Below are positions 1 to 9,177 of a stretch of 64,000 bases of DNA, in pieces. The stretch's first letter is position 1, and each line of letters begins with the position of its first letter. Position numbers and translations under genes: made by a program. Below the pieces are notes generated by a model that did not search any database, was not told the DNA's origin, and saw only the letters and a program-made list of their open reading frames with translations. This stretch comes from Pseudomonas asuensis (GTDB lineage Bacteria > Pseudomonadota > Gammaproteobacteria > Pseudomonadales > Pseudomonadaceae), in assembly GCF_014646755.1 (NCBI RefSeq), contig NZ_BMNW01000009.1:159157-223156 (forward strand). The letters are read 5' to 3'.

Positions 1-626
1 TAGCCTGGATGGAATATGCTCTGCAAGATACAAGTTGCGTTAAGCGGGTTTAGTAATCGAACTAGCGAATGGATCGGAGAGCGTAACCCAAGTGTGTTGC
101 GCAGACTGATCATCTGTTGCAATACCGGCATCCATTTTTCGAGCGGTGCGAATGCTAAATGATCCGTGTTTAAGGCGTCCTGTGCTTGGTCCCAATCAGT
201 ACAAAAGCGTATACCCAGCGTATCAAGTACCTGTTCGGTGTATAGGCGGCCTGCTGTATGAGCACCACCGCCATGAATCAGAATGCGAATGCCATGAGAT
301 GACAGGCATTTGGTGGCAAGAAGAAACCAAGGTAAATGGCGTCTTTTACCAGCATAGCTTGGCCAGTCTAGATCCACTTGAATATCGGGTGCATTCAAGC
401 GGGTACGAACGGCCTCGGTAAAACCGGCAAGTTCTTCTGCACTTTCTTCTTTGTGCCGAAGCAGCATTAGAAAGGCACCTAGCTGAACATCCTCGACTTT
501 CTTGTCGAGGATCATTCCCATAGCCTCCTGCGCTTCTTCTCGGGTTAAGCTGCGCGCGCCGCGTTTGCCCTTGCCAATGATCCGTATGAACTGTGCAAAG
601 GGATGTTCTTCAGACATTGTCATCAT
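1..626 (-). CDS. YbiB/TrpD2-like glycosyltransferase family protein (partial, C terminus off the window)
   Basis: Only about the first 208 residues lie in the window; the gene runs off the left edge. The N terminus reads MSEEHPFAQFIRIIGKGKRG, then LTREEAQEAMGMILDKKVED and QLGAFLMLLRHKEESAEEL. This is the helical N-terminal domain of the YbiB/TrpD2 family, distant relatives of anthranilate phosphoribosyltransferase. Family members studied elsewhere bind nucleic acid rather than making tryptophan. The start is at 626 or 623 (ATGATGA overlapping the tusE stop) or at ATG 617, where homologous sequence begins. It is the last visible gene of the tusDCBE transcription unit, the same order as in Pseudomonas aeruginosa. 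The family call is firm; the function in this organism is not known. Confidence 0.8.
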   Translation of the reverse strand, partial: MMTMSEEHPFAQFIRIIGKGKRGARSLTREEAQEAMGMILDKKVEDVQLGAFLMLLRHKEESAEELAGFTEAVRTRLNAPDIQVDLDWPSYAGKRRHLPWFLLATKCLSSHGIRILIHGGGAHTAGRLYTEQVLDTLGIRFCTDWDQAQDALNTDHLAFAPLEKWMPVLQQMISLRNTLGLRSPIHSLVRLLNPLNATCILQSIFHPG

Positions 627-937
627 AAGCAATTTGTCGGTTTAGGAAGCCCTGCAAGCTTAGCGGCGAGCTTGGCGGGACTGCCTTTGAAAAGGAGATT
701 CAGATGAAGGCTGTTACCTTTCTCTGGGCCTAGTGTCTGTGCGATATATCTAATCAGGGGACGATTAGCTGGAGAGAGCTGGAACTCAGCGTAGAAACGC
801 CTGAGCGCGTTTAGGATTTCCCAGTGCTCGGGCGTTAAAGAAATACTTTCTCGGCGCGCAAGCTCCTCTGCTATTTCAGGAGACCAGTCTTCCAAGTCAA
901 GTAGATAACCTTCCTGATCAACGTTAAGTGCCTTCAT
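623..937 (-). CDS. tusE: TusE/DsrC-family sulfur-carrier protein
   Basis: 104 residues, the usual length for the DsrC/TusE family. The C terminus ends PKPTNCL, so the conserved penultimate cysteine that accepts persulfide sulfur from TusBCD is present. The protein passes sulfur toward MnmA for 2-thiolation of tRNA wobble uridine. The start ATG at 937 overlaps the last base of tusB, and the TGA stop overlaps the next gene as ATGATGA. This points to tight translational coupling in a tusD-C-B-E unit. The conserved WEILNALRRFY and RPLIRYIAQ segments support the family. Confidence 0.93.
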   Translation of the reverse strand: MKALNVDQEGYLLDLEDWSPEIAEELARRESISLTPEHWEILNALRRFYAEFQLSPANRPLIRYIAQTLGPEKGNSLHLNLLFKGSPAKLAAKLAGLPKPTNCL

Positions 938-1233
938 TACCAGCTTTGTACCTTGTCATAAGTTACACAGAGGCTAACAAAATCCTCATAGTCGATCGCG
1001 TCGAAGCGAGATGTTTCATTCAGCCCGCGGGCCTCGACATCCTCCCGTAAAACAAAGCCTTTAATACCTACCGGAAGTTTTTCGAGTAGAGCGTCTGATC
1101 GAGGGCTTTTCTGTAACAGGTACGCAGCATCACCCATCAGCAAAAGCGCATCTTGATCTGCCAGTAAAGGTAGAGCGCTGTCTAGCGTCAAGCTTTGGAA
1201 TGGCGACGCTGAAATAAGATGAAGCGTCTTCAC
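937..1233 (-). CDS. tusB: TusB/DsrH-family sulfurtransferase subunit
   Basis: 98 residues, a small Rossmann-like DsrE/F/H fold protein. The segment MKTLHLISASPFQSLTLDSA is followed by LADQDALLLMGDAAYLL, typical of DsrH/TusB. In the known TusBCD heterohexamer this is the subunit without the catalytic cysteine; it helps assemble the complex that receives sulfur from TusA. The gene overlaps tusC by four bases (1230-1233) and abuts tusE at 937, consistent with one operon. The short length and position between tusC and tusE are the main evidence. Confidence 0.88.
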   Translation of the reverse strand: MKTLHLISASPFQSLTLDSALPLLADQDALLLMGDAAYLLQKSPRSDALLEKLPVGIKGFVLREDVEARGLNETSRFDAIDYEDFVSLCVTYDKVQSW

Positions 1234-1589
1234 AGCGTTATCACCATATCGTGTTCGTTTAACAGTAAGCGAACCTGTGCGTTAGACAGACTCTCGACAT
1301 CTAGCTCAAACATGGAGGGCTTTAGGTTGCGCTCCAGCAGGCTGTTTTCCAGTGCATAAAGCTTTTCTACCCCAAACAAGGGGAGAGCTTGCAAATTAGC
1401 GCTCAGGTCCTTCTGCTCAAGTCGTGAGGCAGCCTGAGAGGGAGTTAATTGAAAAACACCATCATCCATAAACAGCATGGAAACTGGTAGGTCAAAGGCT
1501 CCACCAGCCAAGGCAATGTCTAAAGCTTCTCGTGCGGCCATGCCTGACCATGGGGCTTGGCGGCTGATAATGAGCATCGACTTTGCCAT
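1230..1589 (-). CDS. tusC: TusC/DsrF-family sulfurtransferase subunit
   Basis: 119 residues starting with MAKSMLIISRQAPWSGMAAR, the beta strand-loop opening typical of DsrF/TusC. The frame is open further upstream, but that stretch lies inside tusD. The ATG at 1589 shares a base with the tusD TAA stop (TAATG arrangement), so this start is chosen. It is a structural partner in the TusBCD complex used for 2-thiouridine synthesis on tRNA. It overlaps tusB downstream by four bases. Confidence 0.9.
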   Translation of the reverse strand: MAKSMLIISRQAPWSGMAAREALDIALAGGAFDLPVSMLFMDDGVFQLTPSQAASRLEQKDLSANLQALPLFGVEKLYALENSLLERNLKPSMFELDVESLSNAQVRLLLNEHDMVITL

Positions 1590-1981
1590 TAGGTGTCTCC
1601 AAAGCAAATCAAGCGATCCGCTGTTTGTGCAGCCTCGTGAAGTTGTCCTAGGCCTGAGAGCTGCCATGGTTCCAAAAGGTTGGCGCCCTGGCGTCCATGG
1701 CGATGAGCTTCGCTTTCACTCAAGATGCCTCGCCGTAAAGCGGCAGAAATACAAACAACAGAGTCCAGCTGATTTTGCTGAATAAATGTAGCCCATTGAT
1801 TTGCCCAATCTGGCTCATCTTGAGGCGTTACGATTGAGCTGGAGCCATTGTGTACACCATCTTGGTAGAAAAAAAGACGAATTATTTCATGATGAGCTGA
1901 TAGCGCCGCCTGAGCAAACCGAAGAGCTCTTCGGGAAGAGGGGGAGTGCGGGGCGGAAAACACGACGATAGCAAATTTCAT
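1589..1981 (-). CDS. tusD: TusD/DsrE-family sulfurtransferase subunit
   Basis: 130 residues starting MKFAIVVFSAPHSPSSRRAL. The frame opens 22 codons earlier, but that part covers the yccA terminator, and family members begin at MKFAI, so ATG 1981 is preferred. DsrE-like features include YQDGVHNGSS and the cysteine in VVCISAALRRG (about C77), which corresponds to the active cysteine of TusD. It accepts sulfur from TusA and donates it to TusE in the tRNA thiolation relay. It is the first gene of the tusDCBE unit and lies just downstream of a terminator-like hairpin. Confidence 0.92.
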   Translation of the reverse strand: MKFAIVVFSAPHSPSSRRALRFAQAALSAHHEIIRLFFYQDGVHNGSSSIVTPQDEPDWANQWATFIQQNQLDSVVCISAALRRGILSESEAHRHGRQGANLLEPWQLSGLGQLHEAAQTADRLICFGDT

Positions 1982-1985
1982 AAAT

Positions 1986-2010
1986 AAAAAAGGCCCGCCG
2001 AAGCGGGCCT
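1986..2010 (-). terminator. Rho-independent terminator after yccA
   Basis: The arms AGGCCCGC and GCGGGCCT (1991-2010) close on a four-base loop. On the minus strand they are followed by a run of T (the A run at 1986-1991). It ends yccA transcription, but it lies directly in front of tusD, so tusD must have its own promoter, depend on read-through, or use this hairpin as an attenuator. Confidence 0.8.
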
Positions 2011-2027
2011 CTCCAATGCGAATCTCG

Positions 2028-2696
2028 TTAATCGTTGCTGCTGGCAAAGCCTAGCAACTGGAGCAGGCTGACAAACAGATTGTATATCGAGACGTACAGG
2101 CTAATGGTAGCCATGATGTAGTTATCTTCGCCGCCGTGAATGATGGCACTTGTCTGGAATAGAATGGCGGCTGAAGCAAACAGCACAAAGCCAGCGCTGA
2201 TTGCAAGCTGCAAGCCACTGATGTTCACAAAAAACGACAGTGCTATTGCGCCAAGTAATATCCAGAAGCCTGCCATTAGAAAACCCGACAGGAAGCTCAT
2301 GTCTTTACGGCTAATTAGCGCGTAGGCGGAAAGCCCGAAGAAGACCAAAGCTGTCATGCCTAAGGCGGAGGAAATGATGCTTCCACCGTTAGGCAAGCCT
2401 AGGTACATATTCAATATCGGTCCTAGGGTATATCCCATGAAGCCGGTAAGCGCAAACGTGCTGACCAAGCCCCAGCCACTGTTACGCAATTTTACAGTGA
2501 GAAAGAACAGACCATAAAAGCCGATCAGGACAACAAAAATGTTGGGATACGAAACCCGCATCTGCTGCGAGACGTAAGCTACTAAGCCACTAAAGGCTAG
2601 CGTCATTCCCAACAGAGCATAAGTGTTGCGTAGCGTACGACTAATGTCGCGCCGCTCGGCAACCGCAGGGTTGAAGGCATATTGACGCTCGTTCAT
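2028..2696 (-). CDS. yccA: YccA / Bax inhibitor-1 family integral membrane protein
   Basis: 222 residues with seven hydrophobic segments, for example TYALLGMTLAFSGLVAYVS and NIFVVLIGFYGLFFLTV, the length and profile of the BI-1/YccA family. In E. coli YccA is an inner-membrane substrate and modulator of the FtsH protease. The N terminus MNERQYAFNPAVAERRDISR and the C-terminal YNLFVSLLQLLGFASSND match Pseudomonas members. The order yccA-tusDCBE matches P. aeruginosa. A terminator follows at 1986-2010. Confidence 0.9.
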   Translation of the reverse strand: MNERQYAFNPAVAERRDISRTLRNTYALLGMTLAFSGLVAYVSQQMRVSYPNIFVVLIGFYGLFFLTVKLRNSGWGLVSTFALTGFMGYTLGPILNMYLGLPNGGSIISSALGMTALVFFGLSAYALISRKDMSFLSGFLMAGFWILLGAIALSFFVNISGLQLAISAGFVLFASAAILFQTSAIIHGGEDNYIMATISLYVSIYNLFVSLLQLLGFASSND

Positions 2697-2775
2697 AACG
2701 ACACTCCTAATGTGGTCGAAACCTATTCATACCATAAGATAATAACAACTCTTTGAAAAAAATAGATTTAAGTGT

Positions 2776-2803
2776 TTGACAGCGTGTTTCGTTAGGGTAA
2801 TAT
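2776..2803 (+). promoter_or_regulatory. Predicted sigma70 promoter for tRNA-Ser
   Basis: A perfect -35 TTGACA (2776-2781) and a -10 TAATAT (2798-2803) are separated by 16 bases. The tRNA begins 17 bases after the -10 box. Confidence 0.75.
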
Positions 2804-2819
2804 TGCGACCCGCACCTGC

Positions 2820-2909
2820 GGAGGTGTGGCCGAGTGGTTTAAGGCAACGGTCTTGAAAACCGTCGAAGGGGAGACTCTTCCGTGAGTTCGAATCTCACCG
2901 CCTCCGCCA
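2820..2909 (+). tRNA. tRNA-Ser (anticodon TGA)
   Basis: A 90-nt class II tRNA with encoded CCA at 2907-2909. The acceptor stem GGAGGTG pairs with CACCGCCTCC-side bases, the anticodon loop CTTGAAA carries TGA, and there is a long variable arm and a T loop TTCGAAT. It has its own near-consensus promoter and lies just upstream of gacA, as in Pseudomonas. Confidence 0.96.
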
Positions 2910-3041
2910 TCTTCTTGCTTCAAGTCATCGTGCGTTTATCTCTGACTTGTGTATAGTCGTTACACATTCCTTTGCATTTATTAGCCTAAGATGAGTCTTG
3001 GGCTTGTAATTGGCTTCTGCATCAGCGTTACGAGGTGCACG

Positions 3042-3686
3042 GTGATTAAAGTGCTAGTGGTCGATGACCATGATCTGGTAATGGCCGGAATTATCCGCAT
3101 GCTGGCGGATGTCGATGGTATCCAGGTTATAGGTCAGGCTGATTCTGGCGAGAGTGGATTAAAGCTTGTCAGAGAATTAAAGCCTGATGTAGTCCTTATG
3201 GACGTTAAAATGCCTGGCATTGGCGGGCTGGAAGCTACTCGAAAACTTCTTCGTAGCCATCCTGAAGTAAAGGTCATAGCAGTAACTGCATGCGAAGAAG
3301 ATCCTTTCCCAACTCGCCTGCTGCAGGCTGGCGCCTCTGGTTATCTCACCAAGGGTGCAGACATTCAGGAGATGATTACTGCCATACGTCATGCTTTTAG
3401 CGGGCAGCGATACATCAGTGCTCAAATTGCTCAGCAATTAGCGCTCAAGTCTTTTCAGCCTCAAAATAATGGCACGCCTTTTGACCTTCTTTCGGAACGC
3501 GAAATTCAAATCGCTCTGATGATTGCTAATTGCCATAAGGTTCAGGTGATCTCAGATAAGCTTTGCTTGTCTCCTAAGACTGTTAATACCTATCGTTATC
3601 GTATTTATGAAAAGCTCTCTATCACCAGTGATGTAGAACTGGCTTTGTTGGCAGTTCGTCACGGGATGGTAGACGCCACGAGTTGA
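3042..3686 (+). CDS. gacA: GacA response regulator (UvrY family)
   Basis: 214 residues when started at GTG 3042, exactly the Pseudomonas GacA length; a longer in-frame extension has no homologous character. A CGAGG ribosome site lies at 3031-3035. The receiver domain has the acidic pair D8/D9, the phosphoacceptor D54 in VLMDVKMPG, and a conserved threonine and lysine further on. A LuxR-type helix-turn-helix follows ([15 protein letters not shown] ... [17 protein letters not shown]). It is the partner of GacS and activates the small RNAs that titrate RsmA. The stop is one base before the uvrC start, so the two are probably cotranscribed. Confidence 0.96.
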   Translation: MIKVLVVDDHDLVMAGIIRMLADVDGIQVIGQADSGESGLKLVRELKPDVVLMDVKMPGIGGLEATRKLLRSHPEVKVIAVTACEEDPFPTRLLQAGASGYLTKGADIQEMITAIRHAFSGQRYISAQIAQQLALKSFQPQNNGTPFDLLSEREIQIALMIANCHKVQVISDKLCLSPKTVNTYRYRIYEKLSITSDVELALLAVRHGMVDATS

Positions 3687-3687
3687 G

Positions 3688-5514
3688 ATGACCGAAACGT
3701 TTGATTCCTCTGCTTTTCTGGCTGGCTGCAGTTCTCGGCCGGGTGTTTATCGAATGTTCGACGAAAGCGCCAAGGTGCTTTATGTCGGAAAAGCGAAGAA
3801 TCTTAAAAAGCGCCTATCGAGCTACTTTCGTAAAACTGGCTTGGCTCCCAAGACAGCAGCATTAGTAGCGAAAATCTCCCAGATCGAAACAACCATTACT
3901 GGTAATGAAACTGAGGCGCTTCTGCTTGAGCAGAACCTCATCAAGCAATTACGTCCCCCGTATAATATCCTTCTACGAGATGACAAATCTTACCCATATG
4001 TCTTCTTGTCGACCGAAGATGAATTTCCTCGGCTCGCTATTCATCGCGGCGCCAAGAAGGTGCGGGGTCGTTATTTTGGGCCATATCCCAGTGCGGGTGC
4101 CATTCGCGAAAGTCTGAATCTTCTGCAAAAGGCATTCATGGTGCGTCAGTGTGAAGACGGTTTTTTCAAAAATCGTACCCGGCCATGCCTTCAGTATCAG
4201 ATTAAGCGATGCAAGGGGCCGTGCACGAACATGGTTTCCCGGGAAGAGTATGCTGAGGATGTCCGGCATTCGGCTATGTTCTTGGAGGGGCGTAGTAATG
4301 CACTGGCTGACGAGTTAAGCGCGGCCATGGATAAGGCATCCATCGCATTAAACTTTGAGCGGGCAGCGGAGTTACGTGATCAGATCGCATTAGTGCGGCG
4401 GGTCCAGGATCAACAGCATATGGAAGGCGAAAGTGGCGAGGTTGACGTCATTGCTGCAATGGTGAATCCAGGCGGTGCATGTGTTCATCTGATAACTGTG
4501 CGCGGCGGGCGTGTTCTTGGTAGCAAGAATTTCTTTCCTCAAGTTGCTATTGAGGAGGAGGCCAATGACGTGCTTCTCGCGTTTCTTGAGCAGTATTATC
4601 TTGCTCATATAGAGCGAGACCTGCCTGATGAAGTGATTGTAAATGCTGTTCATGAGGATTTCGCCACTCTCATTAGTGCGTTTAATGAGCTGCACGCTAG
4701 AGGGCTAGAGATTTCGCATCGGGTTCGAGGTACTCGCGCCCGTTGGCAGCAATTGGCTGTAACAAACGCTGAGCAAGCGCTTAATACTCGGCTGGCCAAC
4801 AGGCAGCATATGGCGGCTCGCTTTGAGGCTTTGACTGAGGCGCTAGGCCTCGATGAAACGCCGCAGAGACTAGAATGCTTCGATATTAGCCATTCAAGTG
4901 GCGAGGCTACAGTTGCCTCCTGTGTGGTGTTTGGTCCTGAGGGGCCTATTAAATCGGACTACCGTCGTTACAATATTGAGGGCGTCACAGCTGGCGATGA
5001 TTATGCTGCCATGCACCAGGCGCTAACTCGCCGCTTCAGCAAACTCAAGGATGGCGAAGGCAAGATGCCTGACATCTTATTAGTAGATGGCGGAAAAGGG
5101 CAGCTGGCTATGGCTCGGGATGTGCTTCAAGAGTTGGCTGTTCCAGATCTTGTCTTGCTGGGTGTGGCTAAAGGCGTAACGCGTAAGCCGGGGTTGGAGA
5201 CACTTTATCTGAATGACCCATCCAATGAGTTCAGCTTGCCTGGGCATTCTCCTGCTCTACATTTGATACAGCAGATTCGCGACGAAGCACATCGCTTTGC
5301 GATTACAGGGCATCGTGCGAGAAGAGGAAAGGCTCGCCGTACCTCTACGCTTGAGGATGTTGCTGGAGTAGGGCCGAAGCGGCGTAGGGAGCTACTGAAA
5401 TACTTCGGGGGCCTTCAGGAACTCAATCGTGCAAGTGTTGACGAGATAGCGAAGGCGCCAGGAATTAGTAAAAAACTAGCAGAGCAGATTTATGCTGCAC
5501 TGCACAGTGAGTAG
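3688..5514 (+). CDS. uvrC: Excinuclease ABC subunit C
   Basis: 608 residues. The N-terminal GIY-YIG nuclease domain ([20 protein letters not shown]) makes the 3' incision. A central UVR domain ([15 protein letters not shown]) contacts UvrB. The RNase H-like endonuclease domain ([10 protein letters not shown] and [14 protein letters not shown]) makes the 5' incision, and tandem helix-hairpin-helix motifs end the protein ([20 protein letters not shown]). It acts with UvrAB in nucleotide excision repair. It follows gacA by one base, the classic Pseudomonas arrangement. All catalytic regions look intact. Confidence 0.97.
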   Translation: MTETFDSSAFLAGCSSRPGVYRMFDESAKVLYVGKAKNLKKRLSSYFRKTGLAPKTAALVAKISQIETTITGNETEALLLEQNLIKQLRPPYNILLRDDKSYPYVFLSTEDEFPRLAIHRGAKKVRGRYFGPYPSAGAIRESLNLLQKAFMVRQCEDGFFKNRTRPCLQYQIKRCKGPCTNMVSREEYAEDVRHSAMFLEGRSNALADELSAAMDKASIALNFERAAELRDQIALVRRVQDQQHMEGESGEVDVIAAMVNPGGACVHLITVRGGRVLGSKNFFPQVAIEEEANDVLLAFLEQYYLAHIERDLPDEVIVNAVHEDFATLISAFNELHARGLEISHRVRGTRARWQQLAVTNAEQALNTRLANRQHMAARFEALTEALGLDETPQRLECFDISHSSGEATVASCVVFGPEGPIKSDYRRYNIEGVTAGDDYAAMHQALTRRFSKLKDGEGKMPDILLVDGGKGQLAMARDVLQELAVPDLVLLGVAKGVTRKPGLETLYLNDPSNEFSLPGHSPALHLIQQIRDEAHRFAITGHRARRGKARRTSTLEDVAGVGPKRRRELLKYFGGLQELNRASVDEIAKAPGISKKLAEQIYAALHSE

Positions 5515-5546
5515 AATGACCATACATTCATATATTTCCTGTGCCG

Positions 5547-6104
5547 ATGAACATTCCTAACCTGCTTACTGTTCTGCGCGTTCTGCTCATTCCTTTTTTT
5601 ATTGCTCTGTTTTACATGCCGGTTTCCTGGAGCTATTGGGCTGCGAGTTCAGTGTTTGCCTTGGCTAGTTTTACCGATTGGCTGGATGGCTATTTAGCTC
5701 GTCGATGGAAGCAAAGTACGGCGTTTGGTGCGTTCCTAGACCCGGTTGCCGATAAGCTTATGGTTGCTGTGGCGCTGGTGCTGCTAGTTCAGGAGCATGC
5801 CACTATTTGGCTAACTCTGCCTGCTACGATCATAATCGGCAGAGAAATTGTAGTCTCGGCGTTGCGTGAGTGGATGGCGGAGTTAGGCGCGCGCGCTCAG
5901 GTGGCAGTATCCAGTCTTGGCAAGTGGAAGACGGCAGCGCAGATGGTTTCGTTGATCGTATTATTGGCTAATCCTCCTCAGCTGACGTTTTGGGTGCTGA
6001 CGGGCTATGTGCTTCTTATCATAGCGGCTGCGCTTACGCTTTGGTCCATGTGTAGCTACCTGCTTGCAGCCTGGCCGCACCTGAGCATAACGAAGAAAAA
6101 ATAA
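5547..6104 (+). CDS. pgsA: CDP-diacylglycerol--glycerol-3-phosphate 3-phosphatidyltransferase
   Basis: 185 residues from ATG 5547 ([20 protein letters not shown]). A GTG two codons earlier (5541) is an alternative start; neither has a clear ribosome site. The CDP-alcohol phosphatidyltransferase signature is complete as DG-x2-AR-x8-G-x3-D-x3-D (DGYLARRW ... [10 protein letters not shown]). Several transmembrane helices are present. The enzyme makes phosphatidylglycerophosphate, the committed step to phosphatidylglycerol and cardiolipin, in the inner membrane. It lies 32 bases after uvrC and before a tRNA cluster, as in other pseudomonads. Confidence 0.94.
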   Translation: MNIPNLLTVLRVLLIPFFIALFYMPVSWSYWAASSVFALASFTDWLDGYLARRWKQSTAFGAFLDPVADKLMVAVALVLLVQEHATIWLTLPATIIIGREIVVSALREWMAELGARAQVAVSSLGKWKTAAQMVSLIVLLANPPQLTFWVLTGYVLLIIAAALTLWSMCSYLLAAWPHLSITKKK

Positions 6105-6122
6105 CTTTTTTGAATCAATGAG

Positions 6123-6150
6123 TTGACAGCGTGATGGGATTGTATAAAAT
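6123..6150 (+). promoter_or_regulatory. Predicted sigma70 promoter for the tRNA-Gly/Cys cluster
   Basis: A perfect -35 TTGACA at 6123-6128 and an AT-rich -10 (TATAAAAT, 6143-6150), followed by a GC-rich GGCGCCCG discriminator. It stands 18 bases ahead of tRNA-Gly. Confidence 0.7.
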
Positions 6151-6168
6151 GGCGCCCGTCACCAAGAC

Positions 6169-6244
<76 letters not shown>

Positions 6245-6285
6245 ATTTGTTTGTAGTCGTCATTGTAGATGACGTCTTCTTATGA

Positions 6286-6359
6286 GGCCGGGTGGCAGAG
6301 TGGTCATGCAGCGGATTGCAAATCCGTGTACGCCGGTTCGATTCCGACCTCGGCCTCCA
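6286..6359 (+). tRNA. tRNA-Cys (anticodon GCA)
   Basis: A 74-nt cloverleaf. The acceptor GGCCGGG pairs with CTCGGCC through one G-T pair, the anticodon loop ATTGCAAAT carries GCA, and CCA is encoded at the 3' end. It is probably cotranscribed with tRNA-Gly and ended by the hairpin at 6366-6400. Confidence 0.96.
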
Positions 6360-6365
6360 CTATGT

Positions 6366-6400
6366 AGCCCTGCAGATCTGATGGTCTGTAGGGCTTTTTA
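6366..6400 (+). terminator. Rho-independent terminator after tRNA-Cys
   Basis: The stem AGCCCTGCAGA with TCTGTAGGGCT has one mismatch and is followed by TTTTTA. Confidence 0.8.
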
Positions 6401-6485
6401 ATTAGTACGTGTTGGGCTGCCCAACCATAAAGAGCGGTAATTATCCTTTGTGGTTGGTGAAGGTTCAATTCGTTAAAGCGCTACC

Positions 6486-6572
6486 GCCCGGATGGCGAAA
6501 TCGGTAGACGCAAGGGACTTAAAATCCCTCGGAGGAAACTCCGTGCCGGTTCGATTCCGGCTCCGGGCACCA
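6486..6572 (+). tRNA. tRNA-Leu (anticodon TAA)
   Basis: An 87-nt class II tRNA. The acceptor GCCCGGA pairs with TCCGGGC, the anticodon loop ACTTAAAAT carries TAA, and there is a variable arm CGGAGGAAACTCCG and an encoded CCA. A strong terminator begins at its last bases. Confidence 0.96.
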
Positions 6573-6616
6573 AATAAAAAAGGGCTTGATCAGATTGGTC
6601 AGGCCCTTTTTTATTT
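6572..6616 (+). terminator. Rho-independent terminator after tRNA-Leu (bidirectional shape)
   Basis: A 14-bp perfect stem made of AAATAAAAAAGGGC (6572-6585) and its complement GCCCTTTTTTATTT (6603-6616). The A run on one side and T run on the other let it work on either strand. Confidence 0.85.
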
Positions 6617-6746
6617 GCTAACTCCTTTCTCTAGCCCCTTTTGCTGCCTTAAAACTTTTAGGCGGGCCTATGTATGCCTTTTCTAGGGCAGGCCTGGGCG
6701 AAATGTTCTATAGGTAGCAGGGAGACTAAATGACAGGCTTGCCTGT

Positions 6747-6941
6747 TTATAGCGGCAATCGACCAATTATCTGCTCAAACATCCTTTTGTTTGTGAAATA
6801 ACCTTTAGAAAATCGCCAGGCAATGGGCTTTCCTTCGTCTGTTTTCAAGGTAATAGAAAATACTGTTGAATCTAGCGCCCTTGCTAGCAGCGCATAGTCT
6901 TTCAGGCTAATTCGTACGATGGGTATGTCTGGAATAATCAC
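6747..6941 (-). CDS. Small hypothetical protein, 64 residues
   Basis: GTG start, sequence beginning MIIPDIPIVRISLKDYALLA and ending MFEQIIGRLPL. The composition looks protein-like, with charged and hydrophobic residues well mixed and no low-complexity stretch, but I recognise no family. It follows the 6989-7282 ORF on the same strand by 47 bases. The two fill the space between the tRNA cluster and thrS, antisense to thrS. No strong ribosome site precedes it. It could be a small accessory gene or the remnant of a larger one. Confidence 0.35.
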   Translation of the reverse strand: MIIPDIPIVRISLKDYALLARALDSTVFSITLKTDEGKPIAWRFSKGYFTNKRMFEQIIGRLPL

Positions 6942-6988
6942 GGCGTGTCGGTCCCGCTTTGGTTATGCGGGTTATCGGCCTCCGTTAA

Positions 6989-7282
6989 TTATTCTTCAGT
7001 TTCAGCTGGCTGGTTTTCGCTATCGAGAATGGCTTTGTAAGTGCTCACTGCTAGTGCTTGGTTGTATAGGTAATCATTTTCTGAAAGCATATACATTCTT
7101 TGTTGCTCCAGTGACCCTTCATCGACTGATTGAAAAGTGTTTAGACCTACCATCGTTCGGTAGGGGCTTTTAATTTCGATGCTGTAGCTTACTGGCTCAT
7201 CCGAACCATGTGGCCCTTGGTATGGGTCACCACTGTTAAAGGAGGCGCCATGCCCGCCATTACTCTTCCCGACGGTAGTCAA
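6989..7282 (-). CDS. Small hypothetical protein antisense to the thrS leader
   Basis: 97 residues at most. The first third overlaps the thrS start and leader on the opposite strand and may not be translated; an internal ATG in [11 protein letters not shown] would give about 54 residues. The C-terminal part ([20 protein letters not shown] ... [15 protein letters not shown]) is acidic and looks like real protein. A GGAGG ribosome-type sequence follows its stop, upstream of the neighbouring 64-residue ORF but about 25 bases from that start. No family is recognised. Confidence 0.3.
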   Translation of the reverse strand: MTTVGKSNGGHGASFNSGDPYQGPHGSDEPVSYSIEIKSPYRTMVGLNTFQSVDEGSLEQQRMYMLSENDYLYNQALAVSTYKAILDSENQPAETEE

Positions 7283-9172
7283 CGTCTATTCGATCACCCT
7301 GTTACTGTAGCCGAGGTCGCTCAGTCGATCGGTGCTGGATTGGCAAAAGCCACTTTGGCAGGAAAGATAGACGGTCGTTTGGTAGATGCTTGTGATGTTA
7401 TTAACCACGATGCATCGTTGCAGATAATTACTCCCAAAGATGAGGAAGGGCTGGAAATCATCCGTCATTCCTGTGCGCATCTGGTAGGGCATGCGGTAAA
7501 GCAGCTGTTTCCTACAGCAAAGATGGTAATTGGCCCTGTCATTAATGAAGGGTTTTATTACGACATCTCTTATGAGCGTCCCTTTACGCTGGATGACTTG
7601 GCAGCCATCGAGACTCGAATGCGCGAGTTGATTGATAAGGACTACGATGTCATTAAGCGTATGACGCCGCGCGAGCAGGTTGTTGAAACGTTTAAAGCGC
7701 GTGGTGAAGACTACAAACTTCGCTTGATCGAAGATATGCCTGATGAAAAGGCAATGGGTCTTTATTACCACGAAGAATACGTTGATATGTGCCGTGGGCC
7801 GCATGTACCTAATACACGCTTCCTTAAAGCATTCAAGCTGACGAAGCTTTCAGGTGCTTATTGGCGGGGTGATTCAAAGAATGAGCAGCTCCAGCGTATC
7901 TACGGTACAGCGTGGGCTGATAAAAAGCAGTTAGCAGCTTATATTCAGCGCATTGAAGAGGCTGAAAAGCGTGATCACCGTAAATTAGGTAAGCGGTTGG
8001 ATCTTTTTCATGCCCAAGAAGAAGCTCCAGGAATGGTGTTTTGGCATCCTAATGGATGGACTGTATATCAGGCGCTTGAGCAGTATATGCGCCGTATTCA
8101 ACATGAAAATGGCTATTCTGAAATTCGCACGCCGCAAGTTGTGGATCGGTCTCTATGGGAAAAATCCGGGCACTGGGCTAATTATGCTGACAACATGTTT
8201 ACGACCGAGTCAGAAAGTCGTGATTATGCCATTAAGCCAATGAATTGCCCGTGTCACGTGCAAGTGTTTAATCAGGGGCTTAAAAGTTACAAAGAATTGC
8301 CTCTTCGTCTGGCAGAATTCGGCGCCTGTCACCGTAACGAGCCTTCTGGCTCGCTGCATGGCATTATGCGTGTAAGGGGCTTTACCCAAGACGATGCTCA
8401 TATCTTCTGTACAGAAGATCAGATGCAGGAAGAGGCGGCCGCCTTCATTAAGCTCACGTTGGCGGTTTATGCAGATTTCGGATTCACTGATATACAACTG
8501 AAGCTTTCTACTCGTCCTGAAAAGCGTGTAGGTTCAGATGATTTGTGGGATCAGGCAGAGGAAGCTCTAGCTGCGGCACTTGATCATGCGGGACTAGGCT
8601 ATGATCTGCAGCCGGGAGAGGGCGCGTTTTACGGTCCGAAAATTGAATTTTCCTTGAAAGACTGTCTGGGGCGTGTGTGGCAATGCGGTACATTGCAGCT
8701 TGACTTTAACCTGCCGTCCCGCCTGGGCGCTGAGTATGTAAGTGAAGACAACAGCCGTAAACACCCGGTAATGTTACATCGTGCTATCCTAGGCTCTTTT
8801 GAGCGATTCATTGGTATTCTGATTGAGCATTACGAGGGATCTTTCCCAGCGTGGCTTGCTCCAATACAGGCAGTGGTCATGAATATCACTGATAAGCAGG
8901 CCGATTTCGCTAACGAAGTAGTGCAAATTCTTGATCAAAATGGTTTCCGAGCTAAAGCTGACTTGAGAAACGAGAAAATCGGCTTTAAAATTCGGGAGCA
9001 TACTTTGCTCAAGGTTCCCTATCTTCTGGTTATAGGTGATCGGGAAGTTGAATCAAGAGCCGTGGCTGTACGCACGCGTGAAGGTGCTGATCTGGGCTCA
9101 ATGCCTATTGCGGACTTCAAAGAGCTTCTAGCTCAAGCAGTTGCTCGTCGCGGTCGACAAGAATTGGAGTAA
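7250..9172 (+). CDS. thrS: Threonyl-tRNA synthetase
   Basis: 640 residues, the normal bacterial length, from ATG 7250 ([20 protein letters not shown]) with an AAAGGAGG ribosome site just upstream. The order is an N-terminal TGS domain, the editing domain with its [11 protein letters not shown] motif, the class II catalytic core with motif 2 ([12 protein letters not shown]) and zinc ligands (NCPCHV region), then the anticodon-binding domain ending in RGRQELE. It charges tRNA-Thr. The stop TAA at 9170-9172 lies five bases before the infC AUU codon, the widely conserved thrS-infC-rpmI-rplT order. Confidence 0.97.
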   Translation: MPAITLPDGSQRLFDHPVTVAEVAQSIGAGLAKATLAGKIDGRLVDACDVINHDASLQIITPKDEEGLEIIRHSCAHLVGHAVKQLFPTAKMVIGPVINEGFYYDISYERPFTLDDLAAIETRMRELIDKDYDVIKRMTPREQVVETFKARGEDYKLRLIEDMPDEKAMGLYYHEEYVDMCRGPHVPNTRFLKAFKLTKLSGAYWRGDSKNEQLQRIYGTAWADKKQLAAYIQRIEEAEKRDHRKLGKRLDLFHAQEEAPGMVFWHPNGWTVYQALEQYMRRIQHENGYSEIRTPQVVDRSLWEKSGHWANYADNMFTTESESRDYAIKPMNCPCHVQVFNQGLKSYKELPLRLAEFGACHRNEPSGSLHGIMRVRGFTQDDAHIFCTEDQMQEEAAAFIKLTLAVYADFGFTDIQLKLSTRPEKRVGSDDLWDQAEEALAAALDHAGLGYDLQPGEGAFYGPKIEFSLKDCLGRVWQCGTLQLDFNLPSRLGAEYVSEDNSRKHPVMLHRAILGSFERFIGILIEHYEGSFPAWLAPIQAVVMNITDKQADFANEVVQILDQNGFRAKADLRNEKIGFKIREHTLLKVPYLLVIGDREVESRAVAVRTREGADLGSMPIADFKELLAQAVARRGRQELE

Positions 9173-9177
9173 TGACT

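Noticed and set aside
1477..1785. 102-codon plus-strand frame opposite tusC/tusD
   Set aside because: Antisense to two well-supported tus genes.
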